Shown: positions 20,601-29,360, numbered from the stretch's first letter. The stretch is 64,000 nucleotides of DNA from an uncultured Clostridia bacterium (GCA_947628135.1 CANQYT010000002.1:1-64000); one strand, 5' to 3'. A program made the numbers and translations. Notes: generated from the letters alone by a model not told the origin.

Positions 20601-23600
20601 GCAAAACAACGTGGTGCTTACTCTTGCCGCAAGCAAATTGGGCTTGACGGGAGACGTTGCGATTACCGTCGGAACTGACGACAAACTTCAATACGTCACC
20701 TTTGGCACGGGCGAAGTGCGTTTGGGAGACGCGTTGTCGCTCAGCGCCGAGGGCACTTTGAAGCCCTGCGGCGACCCCGTTACCGCTCCCGATCCGTCCG
20801 ATTACGTAACGGAACTGAACGTCGAACTGTTTGTGGACATACGTTCCGACGAGCAGGCGGCTGTCGCGCTTTCGGACGACGGCAAACTTAAAATAACCGT
20901 CGGTTTGCGGCTGGATCTGTTCAACGATCGCGTGTTCGGTACGGCGGGCTTCAACGGCAACAGCGTCACTTTCGAGTTGAGGCTGAACAGCGGCAACCTG
21001 TTCGTTGTGCTGGGCGGCGTCAACGGCGGCAGCAAACTGAAATTCAACATAAATACGGATATCGACGAGATACGTACGGCGCTTGCCGAATTGGGCTTTA
21101 CCCTGCCCGAACTGAATTTGGGCGGCGATGCGGTTACTACCGTCAAGTCGTTGCTCGACGGCATCGGATATTCGCGCACGCAAAACGGCTACGCGTTGAG
21201 TTTGGCATTGGACGGCATTTCCGTCGGAGTGGGCTTCAACGTGGAGGACGGCGGCGTATCCCTCGGCGACATAAGCGTCAACGGCGGCGGCTTTGACGTC
21301 AACGCCCGTCAGACTGCGAAAAACGACGCCAACAAAGGCTTGCCCGACGCAGAAAAACATATCGACGAATATCTCTCCGCCGCGGATACGCTCGGCGAAC
21401 TTCTGCCCGCGGTGGCTGCTCTGACAAAGTGCGACAGTTTCGCTGTCGACTTCGACGGAGTGGTGACGTTGGGCGGAAAGACCTACGACCTTGTCGCGTC
21501 GGTGAACGTGGTCGGTTCAGACGCGTACATCAGGATAGAATCGTTGCTCTACGACGGCAAACGCGTCACCCTCATCAAAGAAGGTCAATTGTGGATAGTG
21601 GACAACGTCCTGTACGTGGATATCGGCGGTATCAAAGTAAAGGTGAATCTCGCAGGTAGCGGCGATGCCGACAGCCCCGCAGCCGTCTCAAACGACGCTC
21701 TCGGCGGAACTCTCAACGGACTTCGCGGCTACAACGACTATCTCGACAAACTGTTGAATCTCGTCGAAAGCGTCGTCTCAACCGACTTACTGTCCTGCAA
21801 TTTCACCGATATGATACACATCTCCAAAGAAAAAGGCGCGTACAAACTTACCGTAAACGGCGGGCTTTGGAACGTGTCCGAGTTTACCGCTACGCTTTCC
21901 GTCCTCGGCAGTAAGCCCGACGGACTGCAATTGTCGATAAGCGACTTCGTCTACGGCGACATCGCGTTCGACTGCAACAAACTTTCCGTCACCAACCTCG
22001 GCAGTATCACCGCTCCGCCGGAAAACGACGATTGGACCACCAACCTCGACATAAGCGTAGAGGACGGAACGGACATCACAAACACCATTCATCTCCGTCT
22101 CGATCTGATAGAAATGATGGTGTACGTGAAGATAGAGTCGCAGGACACTCACGAGGGCGCTGTGGACACGACTATGTACGAACTGTACGTAAAGTACGAC
22201 ATCACCGCCAACAAACTGTGGCTGTCCAACCGCGGCGACGCCAACGTTTCGGTGGACATCAACGACATCAGCAGTATCGTAGCGGAAATAAACGACGTCG
22301 TAAACAAGGTTGCCAAGGAACAGCACAACTTTGAGTTGCCCAACCTCTTCCAAGGCGGTTTCAACCTCAAAGACATTTTCGACACGCTGGAATTTGTCCA
22401 CGACAGTCAAAAGAACGGCATAGGTATCACTTTCGACGCAATGGGCTTCTCCATAGAGGCGCTTGTGGGCGACAACGCGTTCTCTGCGGACATCGACGTG
22501 CGCAGTATCTTCGAGGACACCGACCTGCACGTTGCGGGCGCGTCCGACAGCGTACACAGAGCGTTTGCCGACGAAATGGATTCCCGTATAAGCGGCGGCA
22601 AGGTAAACTACGTGGCGGTGGACGAAGTGTTCGACTACCTGTTCTACGGTCCTAACGGCAATTTGGACGGCAGCAAGGACAACAACGGCGTAATGTACGA
22701 CCTCGTCGAAACCAACGCTTGGCGCTTCGATTTCAGAGGAGACACAAACAACGACAAGCACAGCAACGTCATTATCGACAGTACGGACTCGGCAGGCAAC
22801 CCCGTCACCGACAAGTACCGCATAGCGCCCGGCTCGTACATTGTTTTCGCTTTCAACAAGTCGGATACGTCGTTCAGTATGAACCAACTGCTGCATACCT
22901 TCGGCGAGAGCAAAGACGACGGCTATCGCGACCTGTTCATACTGCTCAACACCCTGCAACTGCGCGCAAAACTTACCTTGCAGAAGTACAATTCCGCAAC
23001 CAAAGCCTATTCCGATATGTTGTATCTGGACATCGCGTTGCTCAGATATGCGGGCGGCGGAACGGCTGACAGCGCAAAGGCGCGCCTGTACATAAGTTAC
23101 GACACAAGCCACGCCGACGGCAGAAGCGGCGAACTCAACGCCACGCTCAGTCTCGACGCGCTGGACGACGTGATAAGTCTTAAAGACGCACTCGACAACG
23201 TTCTCGGCGGCGCTATCACAAATCTCGTAACGAAGATTTCCGATATGATCGCCGAAATGAAGAATAACACGCCCAAGATGCAACTTGGCAGACTTGCCCG
23301 TCTGTTCTCCGCAGTCACTTACGGCGGCGACGGCAACAACTTCGGTATCACCGTCAACGGCAAAGCCCTCAGCGACAAGTTGGGCACAATCGACCTCAAC
23401 GTAAGCGCTTACAACGGCACGCAGGGCAGCAACGTCGCTGCGGCGGAGCGGCGCGGCAGAGGTCTCACGGTAAACGAACTCGCGTTTGCCTACGGCGGCT
23501 TGTCGTTGGAGTTGGTAAACGTCGACGTGTCCGCGTCCACCTACGAGACAGTTGAGGGCACAGAGGGCACGCAGAGCCGCACCTACGACTACGTGACCTA

Positions 23601-24735
23601 CGGCATAAACGGTTACCGCGCCGACCACGGCACGCCCGTAACCAAAGCCGTAAACAACGTGGAAGCCAATTCCGCCTACGACAAGACTAACGACCACGGC
23701 TACGATATGAGCAAGTTTATGAACTTCGACAGCCTGTACGAACTCGCCGCCTCGTTGGTGATAACCGCCGGCAACGAAGATACAAACGGCAGAAGGTCGT
23801 TTGAAATAAGCGGTACTCTGCACGTTGACATCTTGTCTATCTACAACGTTGACATAGACTTGAAGATGTATGCCGATATAGACGAACACGGCGACAGTTA
23901 CTTCGCTGTACGATTGGTGCGCCCGGACAAAACCGTATTCGATGACAAAGGCGGCTACTCTTACTTGACGTTTACTACCAACGACGGAAACGGCAACCCC
24001 GTATTCAATATTTACAGGGATTCGCGGCTTAACAACAGATGTCCGCAATGTGGCTCTACAAACGTTAAGTATAGATATGACATTACGTTTAAGTATGATT
24101 GCAAAGATTGCGGCGCACAAAAGATAAGCCCCGTGGACGGCAAGTTGGATTCGGACTTTGATATGAAATACGCATACAGCGAGACGAATATCGCGCCGGG
24201 AGAATTCCTGGACAACCTGATACAAAACAAAAAGTATCTGTTTGAATTGCTCAACTTCGGAAGCACTATCGAAAATCTGATAGTGGACCAGATCAACAAT
24301 CCCGACGCAAAGGTGTTCGGCGTGGACTACGGCATAGAAGATATTCTCGACACGGGCGAGTCCTACAACTACGGCGACGCCACCGACAACGACGGCAAAG
24401 CGGTTGCGGGACACAAACAATTCCAAATCAAAGCCAACCTCAGCCCCATTTCCAGCGCGTTGGGCACGCTGGACGTCAAGATACATCACAGCGGCGACTT
24501 CAACAATTTGATGAAGTGGAATCCCGCAACGGGCAAGTACGAGTACGACAATAACAAACTTGCCGCTATCAAGTTGGATCGTCTGTGCGGCGGACTGAAC
24601 ATAATCAGTATCGTGCATATCAATTTCGATTTGCAACATTCCACCCCGGGTTACGGCACTGCGCGCTACTTTACTTCGGACCTGCCGCAACTGTGGAGGG
24701 ACAGCGCCGCCTGGACAACGCCTCATCTTCTTTGA
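14650..24735 (+). CDS. Giant (~3361 aa) extracytoplasmic modular repeat protein of unknown function
   Basis: Start MPKFKIICFIVAAVLAAVGTVVVLRNL (signal anchor, no lipobox); uninterrupted ORF; recurring (V)TLGGKTY and VYLTVNGVK/LYIDVNGVKQAV landmarks at ~380-aa spacing; predicted beta-rich. Confidence 0.85.
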   Translation: MPKFKIICFIVAAVLAAVGTVVVLRNLSSDYVPPTNTNVEDYNTYLDRTEDMDITDRSRDVTDFLFVAHKRLLSGSGFKGVSEGASTAVMGIKQNVLNTRYVVGDFANKSVFKEMVTTGAVSNAYQLYLVDASKNGSYVYRDSDRINGLRDVVWSSSATPLAWQQFMDSFGHRSDKLTGYILNRDTIAGGEFVGEENGLYTFRYILKTEEVSFNYPAEGGEVVTLQRGAAEKLCYEMVKNGGLENLPTFEKCEIYVTMDADFNIKSLRTDCRYVAQTMGINAGCSEDITETFEPYEGDLPYSDFFTPYLGQTGGSLDEKATPLGMLTGMFSPYLNGERLQAKLTVLNGDKAFTDAMVSIDGLDIADLSKLSVDLRLGDLNLNYLHGDGKILFNYGDFNASASISGVTELVGTFSALLGEPSTASATAATQDLDLLALLNDLQYELSDDEQICTVTLPLSVAGLDINASLVGISNGSGYDFSYADITIGDVALHVELQSWSPAQIDANASEILGIADLIEDGKLSLTANVEIPLFDRTYSVTADVLADLASKAVRAHAVLGSNGELDAVYIDGTAYLALGDNLKFKLDVSQTDKLQEIAENLTSKLGGGVLPDTNAAHLLTLFGGVDVLTDINGVDLQFAIGEMRVTLRLADRGGRWQVEKITANGYGVDATVAPADSYGDVYAPADAEQYVDVTQLADAFDEAVLEALDAQGIGAKFDLQLTLGGKTYRAEGNVLRDAQGNVEATAAVYDDEVGILTANVVYYDQTVYLTVNGVKVAFAVSGGGIDADVVDALGKLVSDERISRLLESDDDVSELVGTVGALVQKVKDFDVESLWDTDFTATVTRFLFDEGVLAVTLDGAALGFDGAQLSFDVYTEEGSLALRLYGLPVSADPQGTVRLVTDVPTVERPDAEEYVLTLRGTVFGATADVTLDLAKSDIWASVHIRNEELLVRFVGGKLYAAYGGIKIVLDVTDAGTLGKLQSLMGDVGAPDLPVAEVAAMLAALKADFTGDSPALSLDGEAVKVSVNFTNTDGNLMFDGVNAEFTLNGEVYEATLACGDAPAFKLDTEQQFVDGNALVESLADTIATFRGGNAAIHAALDFTSGSDAYCAEIFVDCGDVLRVRIILTDKAANVTLVSAEIIYIAQGAQGTLYIDVNGIRQAVSMTSLQQSGGESVLGQLVGIANEFKGVSDVTDDLFDVFDKLAQGAKDFVYSQFLSDLYETEGRYCLALDLRQIGLGTANVTFGLGSDPSVSVTGLSIGNISADVTAEVSISDAVVEEPSASDYVTEFTFRLGEMDGKARVDVYNRYACGELSLKDGSKLLFEYSDGAVYLQYGEISLTAKAADANELLKLIGKFTDLPQMPQFTAEQAAATVKGLLAQLSCRRGNTADGYALTVDYREASVTADFACGEGTAALSGVTVVYGGTTISVQIATTPLTFTDIDKTADFVDVTEVAQLFAQPVADLLQFRSFGSDNIEMNVTLGGKTYVVNGSFARDGEGTMRFKATLLDGELGIADVDVIVVGGNVYLTVNGVKAAFKVPDVGGNVDFGAVMEQLAANKQAEQLLSAYPEAAELIDQIGKVASAFARFDVSDTNFGAMFASLRFENGELALGVNASAFELGNFTLTLSLDDGKLAVGLRDFALASVKLQSVSATLYGGADEIQKPSSDDYVISLAINGFGADIDLVADLYNMDVWATVAFRRDPVEGIHVNETAQLRYVNGNLYVNFNNVKLVFASKELGKAVSRLVGLLSTGESALPQLDDVLSRLVFDLVGESHSIYYNGEDFDVQVNFKQASDKLFFDGITADVGGQRVTVQMQEASFDKLETDGGYVFADGNLLLDKLADILQTVKQADGLSAQFDLNLTLNGSSYIAHVGLTYNSGLEVSFVLTDSAEQLIANGKLIYVNDVLYIDVNGVKQAVALDGKEDDGEPFRLANLKTALKEYLGIHDVLDEVIRFVNALPDKLTDETNVPTISALIGGLTLDAQNNVVLTLAASKLGLTGDVAITVGTDDKLQYVTFGTGEVRLGDALSLSAEGTLKPCGDPVTAPDPSDYVTELNVELFVDIRSDEQAAVALSDDGKLKITVGLRLDLFNDRVFGTAGFNGNSVTFELRLNSGNLFVVLGGVNGGSKLKFNINTDIDEIRTALAELGFTLPELNLGGDAVTTVKSLLDGIGYSRTQNGYALSLALDGISVGVGFNVEDGGVSLGDISVNGGGFDVNARQTAKNDANKGLPDAEKHIDEYLSAADTLGELLPAVAALTKCDSFAVDFDGVVTLGGKTYDLVASVNVVGSDAYIRIESLLYDGKRVTLIKEGQLWIVDNVLYVDIGGIKVKVNLAGSGDADSPAAVSNDALGGTLNGLRGYNDYLDKLLNLVESVVSTDLLSCNFTDMIHISKEKGAYKLTVNGGLWNVSEFTATLSVLGSKPDGLQLSISDFVYGDIAFDCNKLSVTNLGSITAPPENDDWTTNLDISVEDGTDITNTIHLRLDLIEMMVYVKIESQDTHEGAVDTTMYELYVKYDITANKLWLSNRGDANVSVDINDISSIVAEINDVVNKVAKEQHNFELPNLFQGGFNLKDIFDTLEFVHDSQKNGIGITFDAMGFSIEALVGDNAFSADIDVRSIFEDTDLHVAGASDSVHRAFADEMDSRISGGKVNYVAVDEVFDYLFYGPNGNLDGSKDNNGVMYDLVETNAWRFDFRGDTNNDKHSNVIIDSTDSAGNPVTDKYRIAPGSYIVFAFNKSDTSFSMNQLLHTFGESKDDGYRDLFILLNTLQLRAKLTLQKYNSATKAYSDMLYLDIALLRYAGGGTADSAKARLYISYDTSHADGRSGELNATLSLDALDDVISLKDALDNVLGGAITNLVTKISDMIAEMKNNTPKMQLGRLARLFSAVTYGGDGNNFGITVNGKALSDKLGTIDLNVSAYNGTQGSNVAAAERRGRGLTVNELAFAYGGLSLELVNVDVSASTYETVEGTEGTQSRTYDYVTYGINGYRADHGTPVTKAVNNVEANSAYDKTNDHGYDMSKFMNFDSLYELAASLVITAGNEDTNGRRSFEISGTLHVDILSIYNVDIDLKMYADIDEHGDSYFAVRLVRPDKTVFDDKGGYSYLTFTTNDGNGNPVFNIYRDSRLNNRCPQCGSTNVKYRYDITFKYDCKDCGAQKISPVDGKLDSDFDMKYAYSETNIAPGEFLDNLIQNKKYLFELLNFGSTIENLIVDQINNPDAKVFGVDYGIEDILDTGESYNYGDATDNDGKAVAGHKQFQIKANLSPISSALGTLDVKIHHSGDFNNLMKWNPATGKYEYDNNKLAAIKLDRLCGGLNIISIVHINFDLQHSTPGYGTARYFTSDLPQLWRDSAAWTTPHLL
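16738..22020 (+). repeat. Five tandem ~380-aa coding modules within the giant protein
   Basis: GGKTY-type landmark codons (Tyr) at 16831, 17971, 19108, 20257, 21483 (spacing 1140, 1137, 1149, 1226 nt). Confidence 0.7.
24031..24135 (+). other. Zinc-ribbon-like insertion (CPxCG...CKDCG) within giant protein
   Basis: NNRCPQCGSTNVKYRYDITFKYDCKDCGAQKI; codons AT-richer than flanks (AGA, ATA, AAG, TAT). Confidence 0.6.
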
Positions 24736-24751
24736 TACGTCATTCCAATGC

Positions 24752-24782
24752 AAACGCCTTTCGCAGCGCGCGAAGGGCGTTT
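24752..24782 (+). terminator. Rho-independent terminator after giant gene
   Basis: AAACGCCTTTCGC-agcgc-GCGAAGGGCGTTTT (13-bp stem, one G.U). Confidence 0.8.
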
Positions 24783-25022
24783 TGCTTGCGCGTTTGCGCA
24801 CTTGAACAGCGGCGCATACCTTTTCGGAGGGTATGAAACAAGCGCGTTGTTTGACGGAGGAAAGTCCGAGTAGGTCCTTGCCCCTCCCGTTTGCGATATG
24901 CAACCGTCGTGAAGCGTTTATTTGTTTCGTGATTTTTTTGCGGCTTGCGACGAGCGGCAGAACGTATCGTCGAAAAACGTTCTATCGCCGCGCCCGTTTT
25001 GCACCCGCTTAGAAAAAAGGTA

Positions 25023-25051
25023 TTGACATTTTATTATATATATACTAAAAT
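25023..25051 (+). promoter_or_regulatory. Promoter for cdd
   Basis: TTGACA-N17-TAAAAT. Confidence 0.75.
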
Positions 25052-25086
25052 ATAAATCCACCTTTTGAAAAGGAGACTGCACAAAG

Positions 25087-25500
25087 ATGACGGATTACAA
25101 AGCATTGGTAAGAGAAGCGTACGAAGCGCAAAAGCGCGCCTACTGTCCCTATTCCCATTGGGCTGTCGGAGCGGCGTTGCTTACGAAAGATGGCAAGATC
25201 TACCGCGGTTGCAACGTGGAAAACAACACGTTTACCCCGTCGGTATGCGCCGAGCGAGTGGCTATCTTCAAAGCCGTCAGCGAGGGCGTTCGCGATTTCG
25301 CAGCGATAGCCATTGTCGGCAACGACGTAAACACGCCTATCGGCAAGGGCGATATATGTCCGCCCTGCGGCGTTTGCAGGCAGGTTATGTCGGAGTTTTG
25401 TCCGTCCGACTTCGAAATAGTCCTCGGCAAAAATTACGATGAATACGAAGTGTACACCTTGGCGGAACTTATGCCGAAGGTCAGCTTGCCGTTGAAGTGA
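25087..25500 (+). CDS. cdd: Cytidine deaminase
   Basis: CNVENNTFTPSVCAERVA and PPCGVCRQVMSEF zinc motifs. Confidence 0.95.
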   Translation: MTDYKALVREAYEAQKRAYCPYSHWAVGAALLTKDGKIYRGCNVENNTFTPSVCAERVAIFKAVSEGVRDFAAIAIVGNDVNTPIGKGDICPPCGVCRQVMSEFCPSDFEIVLGKNYDEYEVYTLAELMPKVSLPLK

Positions 25501-25887
25501 GTATTTCGCCGCGCCGCTCGGGGCGCTTGCGTGTTGCCGCGGCGTTGGACGTTTGCGGGGTGAACTTCGCGCCGAACGTCGGGCGCACTTTATGCGTTTG
25601 TTCGCGGTAAAGACGTTTCGGGCGGGTTTGAACGTACAACCGCCTTTTGCCTCTCGGGACGCTTTTCGACGGGCGTGTATGCCCTTTGTCGGCTGAACTT
25701 GCGGCAGGCGTTGCCTGTTGTTTACTATTTTCCTTGCGCCGAACGTTTTTCGGCGCGCGTAGTGCGGCACGTGCGCAAAAGGGGCGTTTTGCCGTGGCGC
25801 TGTGTTTGATTTTTGTATGTTGACGGGTTTTTGTCGGCAATTTTTCTTTTTCCAACAAAAAAACATTTCACAATCGGCGTAAATTCA

Positions 25888-25916
25888 TTGACAAATCGGG
25901 CGCGCTATGGTATCAT
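25888..25916 (+). promoter_or_regulatory. Promoter for rpmG-secE-nusG-rpl operon
   Basis: TTGACA-N17-TATCAT. Confidence 0.7.
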
Positions 25917-25992
25917 AGTCTTGCACTTCTGTAAGGGGTGTAATTTTTTGCGTGCGCAATTTTCTGCTTTGCGACACGTATGGGAGAAAACT

Positions 25993-26160
25993 ATGGCAGC
26001 GAAGAAAGGTAACAGAGTCAAGGTTGTCCTTGCTTGCACCGAGTGCAAGCAACGTAATTACGACACGTTCAAAAACAGCAAAAATACAACCGACAGGCTC
26101 GAACGCACCAAGTATTGCAGATTCTGCAAAAAGCACACTGTACACAGAGAAGCGAAGTAA
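25993..26160 (+). CDS. rpmG: 50S ribosomal protein L33
   Basis: [55 protein letters not shown]. Confidence 0.97.
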   Translation: MAAKKGNRVKVVLACTECKQRNYDTFKNSKNTTDRLERTKYCRFCKKHTVHREAK

Positions 26161-26172
26161 GGAGATAGTCGT

Positions 26173-26412
26173 ATGGCGGTTGCACAACAAAAAGCAAAAA
26201 AACCCAACGTGTTCAAGCGTCTCGGCTCTTTCTTCGTGAAGAGTTGGTCGGAACTCAAAAAGGTAACTTGGCCCACGTTCAGGACCGTACTCAAAAACTT
26301 GGGTATCGTCTTGTTGGTGGTGCTGTTCTTTGCGGTTATCATTTTCGGTGTGGATACGCTGTTTGCGTATTTGCTCATAGGATTGCCTACGGGCACTGGA
26401 TTAACTTTGTAA
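26173..26412 (+). CDS. secE: Preprotein translocase subunit SecE
   Basis: Single-TM SecE: FFVKSWSELKKVTWPTFRTVLKNLGIVLLVVLFFAVIIFGVDTLF. Confidence 0.93.
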   Translation: MAVAQQKAKKPNVFKRLGSFFVKSWSELKKVTWPTFRTVLKNLGIVLLVVLFFAVIIFGVDTLFAYLLIGLPTGTGLTL

Positions 26413-26416
26413 GGCA

Positions 26417-26965
26417 ATGGCAAACGAAGCAAAGTGGTACATTCTGCACACCTATTCCGGCTATGAAAGTCTGGTAAAGAAGTCTATCGAGCAGATGGTG
26501 GAAAACGGCAATCTGCAAGAGGTAATTCTTGACACCAAGATTCCCACCGAAACGCTCATCGAGGACCGCAACGGCAAGATGAAAGCCTACGAAGCCAAGG
26601 TAATGCCCGGCTACGTGTTCATCAAGTTGGTGTATTCGTCGCAGTTGTGGTTTATGCTTACCAACACTCGCGGCGTAACGGGCTTCGTCGGACCTAACGG
26701 CAAAGCGTGGCCGCTTACGGATGACGAAGTGAAGCGTCTGCGTCTGGAAGAACCCGTGGCGGATCTGACTCTGGCGGTGGGCGACAGCGTCAACGTTGTT
26801 GCAGGTCCGTTTGAGGGGCTTATCGGCGTGATAAAGAGCATCGACACCGTCCATCAAAAGGTGCAAGTCGCGCTCAATATGTTCGGACGCGAAACTTCGG
26901 TCGATATGGACTTCATTCAATTGGAAAAAATATCCAACCCCACTACGGTGGTGGACGAGGATTAG
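26417..26965 (+). CDS. nusG: Transcription termination/antitermination protein NusG
   Basis: KWYILHTYSGYE; MPGYVFIKL; VRVVAGPFEG-like KOW (VNVVAGPFEGLIGVI). Confidence 0.96.
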   Translation: MANEAKWYILHTYSGYESLVKKSIEQMVENGNLQEVILDTKIPTETLIEDRNGKMKAYEAKVMPGYVFIKLVYSSQLWFMLTNTRGVTGFVGPNGKAWPLTDDEVKRLRLEEPVADLTLAVGDSVNVVAGPFEGLIGVIKSIDTVHQKVQVALNMFGRETSVDMDFIQLEKISNPTTVVDED

Positions 26966-27060
26966 TTTTTTTCGCTCGCACGGCGTAACAGTGCGTATGG
27001 GAGAAGCGGCAAATCTCATTTAAGGTCGCTTCGCTTAACCACGAACAGGAGGAAATCACA

Positions 27061-27486
27061 ATGGCAAAGAAAGTAACGGCAGTTGTAAAACTGCAACTTC
27101 CCGCCGGTAAAGCAACGCCTGCTCCCCCGGTAGGCTCGGCGCTTGGTCCTCACGGAATCAACATTCCCGGTTTCACCAAGGACTTCAACGCAAAGACGGC
27201 GGACAAAGCGGGACTCATCATTCCCGTTATCGTAACTATCTATCAGGACCACAGTTTCACGTTTGTTTTGAAGACGCCCCCCGCGCCCGTACTCATCAAG
27301 AAAGCGTGCGGTATCGAAAGCGGCAGCGCGACCCCCAACAAAACGAAAGTGGCAAAGATCACCAAGGCGCAGATCGAAGAGATCGCAAAACTCAAAATGG
27401 TAGATCTGAACGCGGCGACTCTGGAAGCGGCGTGTTCTATGATTGAAGGCACGGCGCGTTCTATGGGCGTGACCGTTGCGGACTGA
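27061..27486 (+). CDS. rplK: 50S ribosomal protein L11
   Basis: [37 protein letters not shown]. Confidence 0.98.
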   Translation: MAKKVTAVVKLQLPAGKATPAPPVGSALGPHGINIPGFTKDFNAKTADKAGLIIPVIVTIYQDHSFTFVLKTPPAPVLIKKACGIESGSATPNKTKVAKITKAQIEEIAKLKMVDLNAATLEAACSMIEGTARSMGVTVAD

Positions 27487-27497
27487 GGAGGCGCGCT

Positions 27498-28175
27498 ATG
27501 GGAAAGAAATATATCGACGCATTGAAGCAAATCGACCGCACAAAGCAGTACGATCTTAACGAGGCGATAGACCTCGCCGTAAAGGTCGCTCCCGCAAAGT
27601 TCGACGAAACTCTCGAATTGCACGTCAAATTGGGCGTTGACCCCCGTCACGCAGACCAACAAGTCCGCGGCGTGGTGGTGCTTCCCAACGGAACAGGCAA
27701 AACGGTGCGCGTTCTGGTCATCGCAAAGGGCGCAAAGGCGGACGAAGCGACGGCTGCCGGCGCAGATTTCGTAGGCGCGGAAGAGTACATCGAAAAGATT
27801 CAAAAGGAAAATTGGTTCGGTTTCGACGTGATGATCACAACTCCCGATATGATGGGTCTTGTGGGACGTATGGGTAGAGTTCTCGGTCCTAAGGGATTGA
27901 TGCCCAACCCCAAGAGCGGAACAGTCACGATGGACGTTGCAAAGGCTATCGCCGACGTCAAAGCAGGTAAGGTAGAGTACCGCGTGGACAAACAGTCTAT
28001 CTGCCACGTCATCTTCGGCAAGAAGTCCTTCGGTACGGAAAAACTCGTGGAAAACGCAACCACCGTTATGGACGCAATCATCAGGGCAAAGCCCGCGGCA
28101 GCCAAGGGTACTTATCTCAAATCCGTTGCGGTAGCAACGACTATGGGACCCGGCATCAAGGTCAGCTACAAGTAA
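27498..28175 (+). CDS. rplA: 50S ribosomal protein L1
   Basis: [48 protein letters not shown]. Confidence 0.98.
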   Translation: MGKKYIDALKQIDRTKQYDLNEAIDLAVKVAPAKFDETLELHVKLGVDPRHADQQVRGVVVLPNGTGKTVRVLVIAKGAKADEATAAGADFVGAEEYIEKIQKENWFGFDVMITTPDMMGLVGRMGRVLGPKGLMPNPKSGTVTMDVAKAIADVKAGKVEYRVDKQSICHVIFGKKSFGTEKLVENATTVMDAIIRAKPAAAKGTYLKSVAVATTMGPGIKVSYK

Positions 28176-28199
28176 GCCGACGTCAACAACAAATATAAA

Positions 28200-28315
28200 C
28201 CCCACCGTTCCCAAGACAGCAAGTAACAGTAAATCTTGCCGAGGTACACGAAAGGTTACACAGTCAACAACGACTCCTACCCTTGTACCTACGCGGTGCA
28301 AGGGTTTTGTATTCC
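28200..28315 (+). promoter_or_regulatory. Ribosomal protein L10 leader with attenuator
   Basis: CAAGACAGCAAGU...AAAUCUUGCCGAGGUACACGAAAGGU core and ACCCUUGUACC/GGUGCAAGGGUUUUG terminator upstream of rplJ. Confidence 0.85.
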
Positions 28316-28366
28316 CCATCAAAACGTCGATATGGGGCAACAAAAAATTCAAACAGGAGGAAAACA

Positions 28367-28888
28367 ATGGATCACGAACGTCATCACGGTCATCTCAGTC
28401 CTTCGCAGCAAGCCAAGCACGAGAAAGTAGATGAGATCAGGCACATCATCGAAAACAGCCACTCATTCGTCATCATCGACTACAAAGGCTTGACGGTTGC
28501 TCAGGATACGGAATTCCGTTCCGAATTTCGCAAAAACGGCGTTGAGTACAAGGTTCTCAAAAACACTCTCGTACGCAAAGCGCTGAACGAACTCGGCTAC
28601 ACGGAGTTTGACGAAGCTCTCAACGGACCAAGCGCATTTGCATTCGGTACGCAAGACGCGATAGCGCCCACAAAGGTCGCTTTCGAAGGCGTAAAGAAAT
28701 ACAACAAAATGCAAGTTAAGTGCGGTATGTTCGACAAGAAATTTGCCGACGCAGCCACTTGCGAAGCGATGTCCAAAGTTCCCGGCAGAGAAACGTTGCT
28801 TGCAATGTTGGTATCTGTTCTGTCCGCTCCTATGCGCGGACTTGCGGTTGCTATCAACGCCGTTGCCGAAAAGAAGGCAAATGAGTAA
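28367..28888 (+). CDS. rplJ: 50S ribosomal protein L10
   Basis: GGAGG SD then MDHERHHGHLSPSQQAKHEKVDEIRHIIENSHSFVIIDYKGLTVAQDTEFR; KNTLVRKAL. Confidence 0.96.
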   Translation: MDHERHHGHLSPSQQAKHEKVDEIRHIIENSHSFVIIDYKGLTVAQDTEFRSEFRKNGVEYKVLKNTLVRKALNELGYTEFDEALNGPSAFAFGTQDAIAPTKVAFEGVKKYNKMQVKCGMFDKKFADAATCEAMSKVPGRETLLAMLVSVLSAPMRGLAVAINAVAEKKANE

Positions 28889-28979
28889 TTTTACTCACGG
28901 CGCGGCAGGACCGCGTCAAGGTAGGCTTTCACCTCACGAAAGCGCACATCTAATCTAAAATTATCAAGGAGAAACAACA

Positions 28980-29354
28980 ATGGATACAAAAAAGTTTATT
29001 GAAGAGATAAGCAATCTCTCCGTATTGGAACTCAACGAACTCGTTCACGCTATCGAAGAGGCGTTCGGCGTAAGCGCAGCCGCTCCCGTAGCGGTGGCAG
29101 GCGGTGCAACTGCGTCCGCAACTCCCGCTGTGGAAGAAAAGACGGAATTCGACGTCGTTTTGAAGGGCATCGGCTCTGCAAACAAGATCGCCGTCATCAA
29201 GATCGTTCGCGAACTGACCGGTCTCGGACTTGTCGAAGCGAAGAACGCCGTGGAAGGCGCTCCCACAACGCTGAAAGAAGCGCAACCCAAGGACGCCGCC
29301 GAAGCCATCGTCAAGCAATTGACGGAAATCGGTGCGGAAGCCGAGTTGAAGTAA
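28980..29354 (+). CDS. rplL: 50S ribosomal protein L7/L12
   Basis: [48 protein letters not shown]. Confidence 0.98.
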   Translation: MDTKKFIEEISNLSVLELNELVHAIEEAFGVSAAAPVAVAGGATASATPAVEEKTEFDVVLKGIGSANKIAVIKIVRELTGLGLVEAKNAVEGAPTTLKEAQPKDAAEAIVKQLTEIGAEAELK

Positions 29355-29360
29355 TCGAAA

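Noticed and set aside
21787-24903. 1038-aa antisense ORF (minus strand)
   Set aside because: Runs exactly antisense to the giant gene; results from codon bias avoiding reverse-strand stops; low-complexity V/Y/R-rich product with no recognisable domain.
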